Assembly: GCF_011752565.1 (NCBI RefSeq)
Contig: NZ_VWXK01000003.1
Coordinates: forward strand, 247,870-311,869
Length of the DNA stretch: 64,000 nucleotides
Reading direction: 5' to 3'
From: Pantoea sp. Ap-967
Lineage (GTDB): Bacteria > Pseudomonadota > Gammaproteobacteria > Pseudomonadales > Pseudomonadaceae
This document shows positions 26,693 through 35,457 of the stretch, one piece after another (the first letter of the stretch is position 1; every line of letters begins with the position of its first letter). The notes under the pieces were generated by a model. The model was not told the origin of the DNA. It searched no databases and saw nothing but the letters and a program-made list of their open reading frames with translations. The translations under genes were made by a program, and so were the position numbers.

Positions 26693-27285
26693 TTCTCCCG
26701 ATCCTCACTGCGTGGCGCTTACACGGTGTGCGCAGCACACCCATGCCAGTGGGCAGAGCACAACTTCTGATGCAGCAAGCGCGCACCTCGGCTATGATAC
26801 TGCCCCTCAAGGGCGCGAAGCTTAAGGCTTTACGCCCCCTGGCAACCCAAGCACGGACAAGCAATTCAGCGTGATAAACGGATTTTCTGAGCGCCTTCAC
26901 ACAGCTCGCTCGGCTGCACGTCCCCTCCCTGTTACACGCAGGCCACACGGTGTTTTCGGCTCACGAGAACGCCCACAGGTCAGGCGCACCCGGCTAACTG
27001 CCAAAATCCTAGCTCGGCGCTTGGTGGTTTTTTGTAGGCAAATTCCTATAGATTCAGCCGTCTGGCAATTGCGCCACTGAACGCCTTGACGCGATGGTAG
27101 ACTCCCTGACTTGTCACAATTTCAGAAGCGCCGCCGGAGTGCCCGCCATACCCGGGTTAATCCTCAGGCAACTTGCTTACCGGACTTCCACCGCCAGGTT
27201 TACGTGATGGGTTAATCCCTCATTGACTGGCAAAGGCCGACAACAACTTCTGTAACCCCTTAGCATTTCAAACCCGGTAACCCCA
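26693..27285. other. Long leader/intergenic region before the CDP-sugar operon
   Basis: Nearly 600 bases without a convincing gene. A TATGAT at 26793-26798 could be a -10 box but lacks a good -35. TATAGA occurs at 27048-27053. No JUMPstart/ops element was found. A long untranslated leader to the operon starting at 27286 is likely. Confidence 0.5.
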
Positions 27286-28275
27286 ATGGCGTCAGTAAAA
27301 CTTCAAAACGGGAAAACCTTCAGCAGCGAAACCGGCACCTCACTGCTCGACAGTGCCAAGGCCGCCGGCCTCACCTTGGAATACAGCTGCCGTACCGGCC
27401 GTTGCGGCGTGTGCAAAACCACCGTCGTCTGCGGCGAAACCGAAGCCCTCCGTGAAGAAACCTCGCTGACCGCCGAAGAACGGGCCGCCGGGATGATCCT
27501 GACCTGCTGCCGCCACGCCACCAGCGACGTGGAAATCGACGCCGAAGACCTCGGCGCCCTGGGCGACATCGTAGTCAAGACCGTGCCCTGCCGCATCGAC
27601 AGCCTGACCCGCCTGGCCGACAACGTGGTCGAGGTGGTGCTGCGCGTGCCACCTACCGGCAAGCTCAGCTACCTGCCCGGCCAGTACCTGGACGTGATCG
27701 GCGAAGGCGGCCTGCGCCGCAGCTACTCCATTGCCAACGCCCAGCGCGAGGACGGCAAGCTGGAGCTGCAAATCCGCGAAGTCGAGCAAGGCATGATGTC
27801 GCAATACTGGTTCGGCAGTGCCAAGCACAACGACCTGCTGCGCCTGGAAGGCCCGCTGGGCACCTTCTGCCTGCGCGACAAAGAAGCGAGCACACTGATC
27901 TTCCTCGCCACCGGCACCGGCATCGCACCGGTGAAGGCCATGCTTGAGCAGTTGCTGGGCAACCCGGCGCTGGCCGCCGGCAAGAAAATCTACATCTACT
28001 GGGGTGGGCGCCACCCTGGCGATATCTACTGGGCCCCTCAGCTCGAAGGGCTCAATGCCGCGTTCATTCCGGTACTGTCGCGCACCCATGCCGACTGGCC
28101 AGGGCGCACCGGCTACGTGCAAAAGGCACTGCTCGAAGACGGCATCGAACTTGCCGACGCGGTGGTCTATGCCTGCGGCTCGGAAGACATGATCCACTCC
28201 GCGCGCACCGCACTCACCGCCGCCGGGTTGCCGGCCAAACACTTTTACTCCGATGCATTTGTAAGCTCAAACTAA
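27286..28275 (+). CDS. ddhD: CDP-6-deoxy-delta-3,4-glucoseen reductase (E3)
   Basis: Iron-sulfur flavoprotein of 329 residues that delivers NADH electrons to DdhC (E1) for C-3 deoxygenation. The N-terminal plant-type ferredoxin has Cys35, Cys40, Cys43 and Cys74 in the C-x4-C-x2-C-x30-C pattern (CRTGRCGVC). The FAD domain has RRSYSIAN near residue 145, and the NAD domain has GTGIAPVKAMLEQ and VVYACGSEDM. Length and domain order match AscD/RfbI. First gene of the operon 27286-37752. A benzoate- or phenol-type reductase is unlikely because ddhA, ddhB and ddhC follow. Confidence 0.94.
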   Translation: MASVKLQNGKTFSSETGTSLLDSAKAAGLTLEYSCRTGRCGVCKTTVVCGETEALREETSLTAEERAAGMILTCCRHATSDVEIDAEDLGALGDIVVKTVPCRIDSLTRLADNVVEVVLRVPPTGKLSYLPGQYLDVIGEGGLRRSYSIANAQREDGKLELQIREVEQGMMSQYWFGSAKHNDLLRLEGPLGTFCLRDKEASTLIFLATGTGIAPVKAMLEQLLGNPALAAGKKIYIYWGGRHPGDIYWAPQLEGLNAAFIPVLSRTHADWPGRTGYVQKALLEDGIELADAVVYACGSEDMIHSARTALTAAGLPAKHFYSDAFVSSN

Positions 28276-28287
28276 CAAGGAGCAGTC

Positions 28288-29061
28288 ATGAAAGCAGTCA
28301 TTTTGGCAGGTGGACTGGGGACGCGCTTGAGCGAAGAGACCGGTACTCGCCCCAAGCCCATGGTCGAAATCGGCGGCAAGCCGATCCTCTGGCACATCAT
28401 GAAGATGTACTCCTCGCACGGCATCAATGACTTCATCATCTGCTGCGGCTACAAGGGCTACATGATCAAGGAGTATTTCGCCAACTACTTCCTGCACACT
28501 TCCGATGTCACCTTCAACATGCGTGACAACAGCATGGAAGTGCACGACAAGCGTGCCGAAGACTGGAACGTGACCCTGGTCGACACCGGCGAAACCTCGA
28601 TGACGGGCGGCCGCCTGCGCCGTGTGGCCGACTACGTGCGCCACGAAGAAGCCTTCTGCTTCACCTACGGTGACGGTGTGGGCGACATGGACATCAGCGC
28701 CACCATCGACTTCCACAAGCGCCACGGCAAGGACGCGACCCTGACCGCCACCTACCCGCCTGGGCGTTTCGGTGCGCTGGACATCAGCAAGGGCCAAGTC
28801 CTGAACTTCAAGGAAAAGCCAAAGGGCGACGGCGCCATGATCAATGGTGGCTTCTTCGTGCTGTCGCCGAAAGTGCTCGATCGCCTGAGCGCCGACAGCA
28901 CCGTGTGGGAGCAAGAGCCACTGATGGGCCTGGCCGATGACGGCCAACTCATGGCCTATGAGCACGCCGGTTTCTGGCAGCCAATGGACACCCTGCACGA
29001 CAAGAACCTGCTGGAAAAGCTGTGGCAAAATGGCACCGCGCCATGGAAATCCTGGGAATAA
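28288..29061 (+). CDS. ddhA: Glucose-1-phosphate cytidylyltransferase
   Basis: Makes CDP-glucose from CTP and glucose-1-phosphate, the entry point to 3,6-dideoxyhexoses. 257 residues, the family length. [18 protein letters not shown] is the nucleotidyltransferase loop, [19 protein letters not shown] the RfbF-specific strand, [10 protein letters not shown] the metal-binding site, and [13 protein letters not shown] the substrate region. AAGGAGCAGTC before the ATG is a strong ribosome site. Twelve bases follow ddhD. Confidence 0.96.
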   Translation: MKAVILAGGLGTRLSEETGTRPKPMVEIGGKPILWHIMKMYSSHGINDFIICCGYKGYMIKEYFANYFLHTSDVTFNMRDNSMEVHDKRAEDWNVTLVDTGETSMTGGRLRRVADYVRHEEAFCFTYGDGVGDMDISATIDFHKRHGKDATLTATYPPGRFGALDISKGQVLNFKEKPKGDGAMINGGFFVLSPKVLDRLSADSTVWEQEPLMGLADDGQLMAYEHAGFWQPMDTLHDKNLLEKLWQNGTAPWKSWE

Positions 29062-29068
29062 CGCGAAC

Positions 29069-30154
29069 ATGAAAGCTTCCGTCTCGGCCGCCTTCTGGCA
29101 AGGCAAGAAGGTATTTCTCACCGGCCACACCGGTTTCAAGGGCAGCTGGCTGGCCCTGTGGCTGCAAGGCATGGGCGCGCAGGTGAAGGGCTTTGCCCTG
29201 GCACCGCCCACCACGCCATCGCTGTTCGAACAGGCGCAGGTCGAGCGCGGCATGCAGGCCTCGCAGATCGGCGACATTCGCGACCTGGCGGCCATCACCG
29301 AAAGCATGACGGCGTTCGACCCGGACATTCTGATTCACATGGCGGCCCAGCCGCTGGTGCGCCTGTCGTACCGCGAGCCTGTGGAAACCTACGCCACCAA
29401 CGTGATGGGCACCGTCCACGTGCTGGAAGCTGCACGCCAGTGCCCGAGCCTGCGCGCAATCGTCAATGTCACCACCGACAAGTGCTACGAGAACCAGGAA
29501 TGGGAATGGGGCTACCGTGAAAACGAGCCCATGGGCGGCCACGACCCCTACAGCAACAGCAAAGGCTGTGTCGAGCTGATTACCAGCGCCTACCGCAATT
29601 CGTTCTTCAACAGCGAAGGCGCCGCGGCCCTGGCCTCGGCCCGGGCCGGTAACGTGATTGGCGGTGGCGACTGGGCCGACGACCGGCTGATCCCCGACAT
29701 CCTGCGCGCCGTGGCGCAGGGTGAGCCGGTGGTGGTACGCAACCCCAAGGCCACACGCCCCTGGCAGCACGTGCTGGAGCCGCTGAGCGGTTACCTTGTT
29801 CTGGCCCAGCAGCTATGGGAGCATGGCCACGCGCACGCGCAAGGCTGGAACTTCGGCCCGCGTGATGAAGACGCCCGCCCTGTCGAATGGATCCTCGACC
29901 ACATGGTCCAAGCGTGGGGCGATGGCGCGCGCTGGCAGCTGGACAACGACCCGCAGCCGCACGAAGCCCGTTACCTGAAACTGGACATCTCCAAGGCCCG
30001 CGCCCACCTCAAGTGGGAACCGACCTGGAACCTTGAAACCACCTTGACCTACATCGTCAACTGGCACCGCGCCTGGCTTCAGGGCGATGACATGCACGCC
30101 CGTTGCGTGGACGAAATCAACAGCTACATGGCAGCCATGGCTTCTGGCGCCTAA
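29069..30154 (+). CDS. ddhB: CDP-glucose 4,6-dehydratase
   Basis: NAD-dependent extended SDR of 361 residues producing CDP-4-keto-6-deoxy-D-glucose. KVFLTGHTGFKGSWLALWL is the RfbG signature. DILIHMAAQPLVRLSYREP, the active-site stretch NVTTDKCYEN and DPYSNSKGC (YxxxK in the form YSNSK) follow. The start at 29069 gives the conserved beginning and lies seven bases after ddhA; the open frame extends upstream into ddhA but that part is unrelated. Confidence 0.95.
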   Translation: MKASVSAAFWQGKKVFLTGHTGFKGSWLALWLQGMGAQVKGFALAPPTTPSLFEQAQVERGMQASQIGDIRDLAAITESMTAFDPDILIHMAAQPLVRLSYREPVETYATNVMGTVHVLEAARQCPSLRAIVNVTTDKCYENQEWEWGYRENEPMGGHDPYSNSKGCVELITSAYRNSFFNSEGAAALASARAGNVIGGGDWADDRLIPDILRAVAQGEPVVVRNPKATRPWQHVLEPLSGYLVLAQQLWEHGHAHAQGWNFGPRDEDARPVEWILDHMVQAWGDGARWQLDNDPQPHEARYLKLDISKARAHLKWEPTWNLETTLTYIVNWHRAWLQGDDMHARCVDEINSYMAAMASGA

Positions 30155-30182
30155 CCAACTATTAGCTTGAGCAGGAACTACT

Positions 30183-31496
30183 ATGACCCCCGATATGCTC
30201 CGTCAGGAAATCAGCCAGCTCGTCGAGCGCTACGCCCAGATGGCCCTGGCTGCCAAACCTTTTGTTGGGGGCGAAACCGTCATCCCTCCTTCGGGCAAGG
30301 TGATCGGCGCCCGTGAATTGCAGCTGATGGTCGAGGCGTCGCTGGACGGCTGGCTGACCACCGGCCGCTTCAACGCCCAGTTCGAGAAGAAACTGGCCGA
30401 GTTCCTTGGCGTGAAGTACCTGATCACCGTGAACTCGGGCTCGTCGGCCAACCTGGTGGCCTTCAGCACCCTGACCTCGCCAAAGCTGGGCGAGCGTGCC
30501 ATCAAGAAAGGCGACGAAGTGATCGGCGTGGCCGCTGGCTTCCCCACCACCGTGAACCCGATCGTGCAGTTCGGCGCCATTCCGGTGTTCGTCGACGTCG
30601 ACATGGCCACCCACAACATCGATGCCGACCTGATCGAGGCCGCCATCACCCCGAAAACCAAGGCCATCATGCTTGCCCACACCCTGGGCAACCCGTTCAA
30701 CCTGGCCAAGGTCAAGGAAATTTGCGAGAAGCACAACCTGTGGCTGGTCGAAGACTGCTGTGACGCCCTGGGCGCCACCTACGACGGCAAACTGGTCGGC
30801 ACCTTCGGCGACATCGCCACCCTGAGCTTCTACCCGGCCCACCACATCACCATGGGTGAAGGCGGCGCAGTGTTCACCAACAACGCCCAGCTCAAGCTGA
30901 TTGCCGAATCGTTCCGTGACTGGGGCCGCGACTGCTACTGCGCACCAGGTTGCGACGACACCTGCGGCAACCGCTTCGGCCAGCAGTTCGGCAGCCTGCC
31001 GCAAGGCTACGACCACAAGTACGTGTATGCCCACCTGGGCTACAACCTGAAGATCACCGACATGCAGGCGGCCTGTGGCCTGGCCCAGCTGGACCGCGCA
31101 CCGGAGTTCATCGAAACCCGCAAGCGCAACTTCAAGCTGCTGAAAGAACGCCTGTCGAGCCTGAGCGACTTCCTGGAAATCGCCGAGCCTACCCCGAACA
31201 GCGAGCCGTCCTGGTTCGGCTTCCCGGTTACCCTGAAGGAAAGCGCCGGGGTCAAGCGTGTCGACCTGCTGAAGTTCCTCGACCAGCACAAGATCGGTAC
31301 CCGCCTGCTGTTCGCCGGCAACCTGATCCGCCAGCCGTACTTCCACAACGTGGAATACCGCGTGGTAGGTGAGTTGACCAACACCGACCGGACCATGAAC
31401 CAAACCTTCTGGCTGGGCGTTCAGCCTTCGCTGGGGCAGGAACACTTCGACTTCGTCGGTGAAAAACTGGAAGAATTCTTCGGGATCGGTTTCTAA
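30183..31496 (+). CDS. ddhC: CDP-4-keto-6-deoxy-D-glucose 3-dehydrase (E1)
   Basis: PMP- and [2Fe-2S]-dependent dehydrase of 437 residues that removes the C-3 hydroxyl together with DdhD. The fold is that of DegT aminotransferases, but the position of the PLP lysine is His220 in [13 protein letters not shown], the diagnostic change of this enzyme. A cysteine-rich stretch [13 protein letters not shown] after residue 245 fits the iron-sulfur site. [10 protein letters not shown] and [10 protein letters not shown] bind the cofactor phosphate and ring. AGGAACTACT precedes the ATG. Confidence 0.95.
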   Translation: MTPDMLRQEISQLVERYAQMALAAKPFVGGETVIPPSGKVIGARELQLMVEASLDGWLTTGRFNAQFEKKLAEFLGVKYLITVNSGSSANLVAFSTLTSPKLGERAIKKGDEVIGVAAGFPTTVNPIVQFGAIPVFVDVDMATHNIDADLIEAAITPKTKAIMLAHTLGNPFNLAKVKEICEKHNLWLVEDCCDALGATYDGKLVGTFGDIATLSFYPAHHITMGEGGAVFTNNAQLKLIAESFRDWGRDCYCAPGCDDTCGNRFGQQFGSLPQGYDHKYVYAHLGYNLKITDMQAACGLAQLDRAPEFIETRKRNFKLLKERLSSLSDFLEIAEPTPNSEPSWFGFPVTLKESAGVKRVDLLKFLDQHKIGTRLLFAGNLIRQPYFHNVEYRVVGELTNTDRTMNQTFWLGVQPSLGQEHFDFVGEKLEEFFGIGF

Positions 31497-31499
31497 ACT

Positions 31500-33209
31500 A
31501 TGAAAGCTTCAGATGCAGTGGCAAAAGTTCTGGCGGACCACAACGTCCTCTATGGTTTTGAGCTCATCGGTGGAATGATCGCCCATCTGGTGGACAGTAT
31601 TAACTTGCTCGGCAAGACCAAGTTGGTATCCATGCACCATGAGCAAGGCGCGGCCTTCGCTGCATCTGCGGTTGCACGTGCAACCAACCACAAGGTCATG
31701 GGCGTGGCACTGGGCACCAGCGGCCCGGGCGCCACCAACCTGATCACTGGCATTGCCGACTGCTGGCTGGACAGCCACCCGTGCGTGTTCCTCACCGGGC
31801 AGGTGAACACCCACGAGCTCAAGGGCGACCGCCCTATCCGCCAGCAGGGCTTCCAGGAACTCGACAGCGTGGCACTGGTGAGCAGCATCACCAAGTATGC
31901 GCACCAGGTCACCCACGTCGACGAACTTATTCCGAGCCTTCTCAAGGCGCTGCGTATCGCCCGAGAAGGCCGCCCGGGCCCTGTCCTGCTGGACATCCCG
32001 ATGGACGTTCAGCGCGCCGAAATCGATGAAGCGGTGCTGGACCAATTGATCAAGGCCAGCCTGGCGGCCCCTGCGGCCGAACCCCAGGCCGCGTATGACG
32101 ACGTCTGGGCCGCGCTGGCCAAGGCGCAGAAGCCGCTGTTCCTGATCGGTGGCGGCGCCGTCAACTGCGCCAACTTCGGCCCCTGGCTGAGCCAGGTGGG
32201 CAAACTGGGCATTCCCCATGTCGCCAGCCTCAAGGGCGCTGAAAAGCTCACCGCCAGCGAACACTACCTGGGCATGCTCGGCGCCTACGGCACCCGCGCG
32301 GCCAACCATGCCGTGCAGAACTGCGACCTGTTGGTAGTGTTCGGCAGCCGCATGGACGTGCGCCAGACTGGCGCCAAGCCGGAAACCTTCGCCGCCCAGG
32401 CCCAGGTGATCCAGTTCGACCTGGATGCCGCGCAGCTGGACAACCGCGTGAAGGCGCAGCAGTCGGTTCATGCCGACCTCGACGGCGTGTTCGCCGACTT
32501 CATCGCCCACAGCAGCGCGCTGCAACCGGCGCCAGCCGCCTGGCGCACGCACCTAGCCAAGGTGTTCGCGCAGTCGTTCGCCGATGAGTATTCGGCGTGG
32601 AGCGTCAGCCCATTCTCGTTGTTCAGCAGCCTCAACACCCTGGCCGCCGACCGCGCGCTGGACTACGTGGTCGACGTTGGCAACAACCAGATGTGGGCCG
32701 CCCACACCCTGCGCCTGGGCGCCAACCAGGCCATGCACCACTCCGGGGGCCTGGGTACCATGGGCTTCGCCATCCCCGCTGCGGTGGGTGCGAGCATCGC
32801 CGGCAACAAGCCGGTGGTGGTGATTACCGGTGACGGCGGCGCACAGCTGAACATTCAGGAACTGGACATCATTGCCCGCGACCAGTTGCCGGTTCTTACC
32901 GTGGTGCTGAACAACCACTCGCTGGGCATGGTGCGCGGCTTCCAGGAAATGTACTTCGAAGGGCGCAACTCCTCGACCTACTGGGATGGCTACACCTCGC
33001 AGTTCAAGGCGCTGGGTGAAGCCTATGGCATCGCCTCGCACAGCGTGCTCGACCTGGCCGCCTTCAATGCTGCCGTGGCCGAGTTCCTGGCCAGTGGCAA
33101 ACCGATGCTGATCGAGGTGCTGATGCCCGATGCCCGCGAATGCCGCCCACGCCTGGAATTTGGCCGGCCAATCGACGAGCAGTCGCCGCTGATGGACCTG
33201 GGCCGATGA
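31500..33209 (+). CDS. yerE: ThDP-dependent acetyl transferase to a CDP-4-keto sugar, YerE-like
   Basis: Acetohydroxyacid-synthase-fold protein of 569 residues. The catalytic glutamate is Glu48 in MHHEQGAAFAA, and the ThDP/Mg motif TGDGGAQLNIQEL starts near residue 443 and ends LNNHSLGM. It begins three bases after ddhC. A biosynthetic acetolactate synthase would normally pair with a regulatory subunit; none is here. In Yersinia pseudotuberculosis O:VI the gene after ddhDABC is yerE, which adds a two-carbon unit from pyruvate to C-4 of CDP-3,6-dideoxy-4-keto-D-glucose. The same order supports that role here. The symbol is assigned by pathway context. Confidence 0.83.
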   Translation: MKASDAVAKVLADHNVLYGFELIGGMIAHLVDSINLLGKTKLVSMHHEQGAAFAASAVARATNHKVMGVALGTSGPGATNLITGIADCWLDSHPCVFLTGQVNTHELKGDRPIRQQGFQELDSVALVSSITKYAHQVTHVDELIPSLLKALRIAREGRPGPVLLDIPMDVQRAEIDEAVLDQLIKASLAAPAAEPQAAYDDVWAALAKAQKPLFLIGGGAVNCANFGPWLSQVGKLGIPHVASLKGAEKLTASEHYLGMLGAYGTRAANHAVQNCDLLVVFGSRMDVRQTGAKPETFAAQAQVIQFDLDAAQLDNRVKAQQSVHADLDGVFADFIAHSSALQPAPAAWRTHLAKVFAQSFADEYSAWSVSPFSLFSSLNTLAADRALDYVVDVGNNQMWAAHTLRLGANQAMHHSGGLGTMGFAIPAAVGASIAGNKPVVVITGDGGAQLNIQELDIIARDQLPVLTVVLNNHSLGMVRGFQEMYFEGRNSSTYWDGYTSQFKALGEAYGIASHSVLDLAAFNAAVAEFLASGKPMLIEVLMPDARECRPRLEFGRPIDEQSPLMDLGR

Positions 33210-34141
33210 GGCTGGCCATCCTCGGTGCCAGCAGCCACATTGCCAAGGACCTGGTCGCCAGTATCGCCGCACAAACTGCCTACGCGTGCACCCTGTTCGT
33301 TCGCACGCCAGGCGCGCTAAACGCTGAATTGCAGGCCATTGCGGCAAGCAAGGGCTTTGCCGTCAGCGACTACTCAGGCTTCGATGCCAACGCCCAGTTC
33401 GATGCGGTCATCAACTTCGTGGGGGTGGGTGACCCTGCCCGCGCCGTGCAAATGGGCAAGGAAATCTTCACGGTCACCGAGCAGTACGACAACCTCGCAC
33501 TGGACTACCTGCGCAGCCACCCGGCCTGCCGCTATATCTACCTGAGCAGCGGCGCGGCCTATGGCAGCAACTTCGCAGCGCCCGTCACCGAAGCCTCGCA
33601 GGCGGTGTTCCCGATCAACGGCCTGCGCCCGCAAGACTGGTACGGCGCGGCCAAGTTCCAGGCCGAATGCCGCCACCGTGCGCTCCCCGAGGCTGCGATC
33701 GTCGATGTGCGGGTGTTCAGCTACTTCAGCCACCGCCAGGCCCCAGCGGCGCGCTTCTTCCTCAGCGACATCCTGCGTGCGCTGCACAACGGCAGCGTAC
33801 TGGAAGTGGCAGCGGACGACATGCTGCGCGACTACCTGACGCCTGGCGACTTCCTGCAGCTGATCGACCGCATCCTGCAGGCGCCGCCGTGCAATACCGC
33901 CGTCGACTGCTACAGCCAGGCACCGGTCGGCAAGTTCGAGCTGCTGGCGGCGCTGGGCGAGGCGTTCGGCCTGCAACACTGCGTTGCCGGCGACCAGGCA
34001 CGGGTCAATGCGACCGGGCCCAAGGCCCATTACTATTCCCACAATCGCCGCGCCGAGCAGTTGTTCGGCTATGTGCCCGGCGACTCGTCGCTCAGCGGCG
34101 TGGTGCGTGAGATCAGGCAGCAACTCGATGCAAGACACTAA
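33206..34141 (+). CDS. yerF: NAD-dependent reductase/epimerase-type SDR, YerF-like
   Basis: Extended SDR-like protein of 311 residues starting MRLAILGASSHIAKDL (a modified Rossmann loop). IYLSSGAAYGS gives the active-site serine strand and QDWYGAAKFQAE the YxxxK pair. The ATG overlaps the previous stop (ATGA). In yersiniose A synthesis YerF reduces the acetyl side chain made by YerE to a hydroxyethyl group. The position directly after the YerE-like gene and the reductase fold fit that step, but the family alone would allow an epimerase or dehydratase. Confidence 0.7.
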   Translation: MRLAILGASSHIAKDLVASIAAQTAYACTLFVRTPGALNAELQAIAASKGFAVSDYSGFDANAQFDAVINFVGVGDPARAVQMGKEIFTVTEQYDNLALDYLRSHPACRYIYLSSGAAYGSNFAAPVTEASQAVFPINGLRPQDWYGAAKFQAECRHRALPEAAIVDVRVFSYFSHRQAPAARFFLSDILRALHNGSVLEVAADDMLRDYLTPGDFLQLIDRILQAPPCNTAVDCYSQAPVGKFELLAALGEAFGLQHCVAGDQARVNATGPKAHYYSHNRRAEQLFGYVPGDSSLSGVVREIRQQLDARH

Positions 34142-34532
34142 CTCCTCGCAACCCTGGCTGCGCAAGCTGCTGCAGGTGAAGCTATTCCGCTTCCTGCTAG
34201 TGGGCGTGCTGAATGCGGCCTTCGGCTACGGCTGCTTTGCCGGGTTCCTGTACCTGGGCCTGCACTACAGCGCGGCCCTGCTGCTGGCTACCATCCTGGG
34301 CATTGCCTTCAATTTCAAAAGCACCGGGGCCCTGGTGTTCGGCTCGAAGAACAACAAGCTGGTCTTCAGGTTCGTGGCCGGGTATGGCGTGGTGTATGGC
34401 GCCAACGTGGCCGGCATCGCGGCGCTGAAGCTGCTGGGTGTCGACCCGTACCTGGCCGGCATGGCACTGATCGTGCCCATGGCCCTGCTCTCCTTTGTCA
34501 TCAATAACAGGTTCGTTTTCAATTATGCGTAA
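34128..34532 (+). CDS. gtrA: GtrA-family membrane protein, putative polyprenyl-linked sugar flippase
   Basis: Small integral membrane protein of 134 residues with four hydrophobic segments. FLLVGVLNAAFGYGCFAGFL is the GtrA signature, and LSFVINNRFVFNY is the typical C-terminal end. GtrA proteins are thought to flip undecaprenyl-phosphate-linked sugars to the periplasm. It overlaps the YerF-like gene by 14 bases and the next gene by eight, so the three are tightly coupled. The upstream in-frame ATG at 33984 only reads the other gene out of frame. Confidence 0.88.
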   Translation: MQDTNSSQPWLRKLLQVKLFRFLLVGVLNAAFGYGCFAGFLYLGLHYSAALLLATILGIAFNFKSTGALVFGSKNNKLVFRFVAGYGVVYGANVAGIAALKLLGVDPYLAGMALIVPMALLSFVINNRFVFNYA

Positions 34533-35457
34533 GCTGATCAGCATAGTGACACCCTGCTACAACGAAGAAGCCAACATCGATGAGCTGTACCAGCGCATCG
34601 TCGAGGTCATGTCACGCCTTGATTACGATTACGAACATGTGTTCATCGACAACTGCTCCACCGACGGCAGCCACGCCAAGCTGCGCGCCCTGGCCGCACA
34701 GGACAAACGCGTCAAGTTGATCTTTAACGCCCGCAACTTCGGCCATATCCGTTCGCCTTACCATGCCCTGCTGCAGGTCAAGGGTGACTGCGCCGTGCTG
34801 ATCGCCTCCGACCTGCAAGACCCACCCGAGATGATCGAAGAGTTCGTCAAGAAGTGGGAAGAAGGCTTCAAGACCGTGATGGCGGTGAAGCCGGAAAGCG
34901 AAGAGTCGCGCATGATGTTCCTGGTGCGCCGCGCCTACTACCGCTTCGTTACGCGCATTTCGGAAGTACCGCTGGTGCAGAACGCCACCGGCGCCGGCCT
35001 GTTCGACCGCGCCGTGCTCGACATCCTGAAGAAAATCGACGACCCGTACCCGTACTTCCGCGGCCTGCTGTGCGAAATCGGCTTCCCGATTGCCACCGTG
35101 CCGTTCAAGCAGCCACGTCGCCAGCGCGGCATCACCAAGAACAACTTCTACACCCTGTATGACATCGCCATGCTGGGTATCACCAACCACTCCAAGGTGC
35201 CGCTGCGCCTGATGGTGATGGGCGGTGGCCTGCTCGCAGGCTTGAGCCTGCTGGCGGCGTTCGCGTTCCTGCTGGCCAAGCTGGTGTTCTGGAACTCGTT
35301 CCAGATGGGGATCGCGCCATTGCTGATTTCGCTGTTCTTCTTCAGCTCGGTGCAGATTCTGTTCCTGGGCATGCTGGGTGAATACCTGGGGTCGGTGCAT
35401 ACGCAGATGCGCAACATGCCGCTGGTGGTGGAAGCGGAACGCGTGAACTTCGACTAG
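34525..35457 (+). CDS. gtrB: GtrB-like polyprenyl-phosphate glycosyltransferase (GT2)
   Basis: 310 residues. GT2 domain first: ISIVTPCYNEEANIDELYQR, FIDNCSTDGS, the DxD motif in LIASDLQDPPEM, and KQPRRQRGITKNNFYTL, the loop characteristic of dolichol/undecaprenyl-phosphate transferases. Two membrane helices follow (about 230-295), then GMLGEYLGSVHTQ. It resembles bactoprenol glucosyltransferase GtrB/ArnC. The donor is uncertain: UDP-glucose in the classical case, but the operon position suggests the CDP-branched sugar made upstream. Confidence 0.9.
   Translation: MRKLISIVTPCYNEEANIDELYQRIVEVMSRLDYDYEHVFIDNCSTDGSHAKLRALAAQDKRVKLIFNARNFGHIRSPYHALLQVKGDCAVLIASDLQDPPEMIEEFVKKWEEGFKTVMAVKPESEESRMMFLVRRAYYRFVTRISEVPLVQNATGAGLFDRAVLDILKKIDDPYPYFRGLLCEIGFPIATVPFKQPRRQRGITKNNFYTLYDIAMLGITNHSKVPLRLMVMGGGLLAGLSLLAAFAFLLAKLVFWNSFQMGIAPLLISLFFFSSVQILFLGMLGEYLGSVHTQMRNMPLVVEAERVNFD

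Noticed and set aside
20239..27285. JUMPstart/ops element for the surface-polysaccharide operons
   Set aside because: No GGCGGTAGC-type sequence was found before rfbB or before the ddh operon; weak partial matches were not credible.
31500..33209. Housekeeping acetolactate synthase (IlvB/IlvI)
   Set aside because: The fold fits, but there is no regulatory subunit, and the gene lies inside a CDP-sugar operon in the yerE position.
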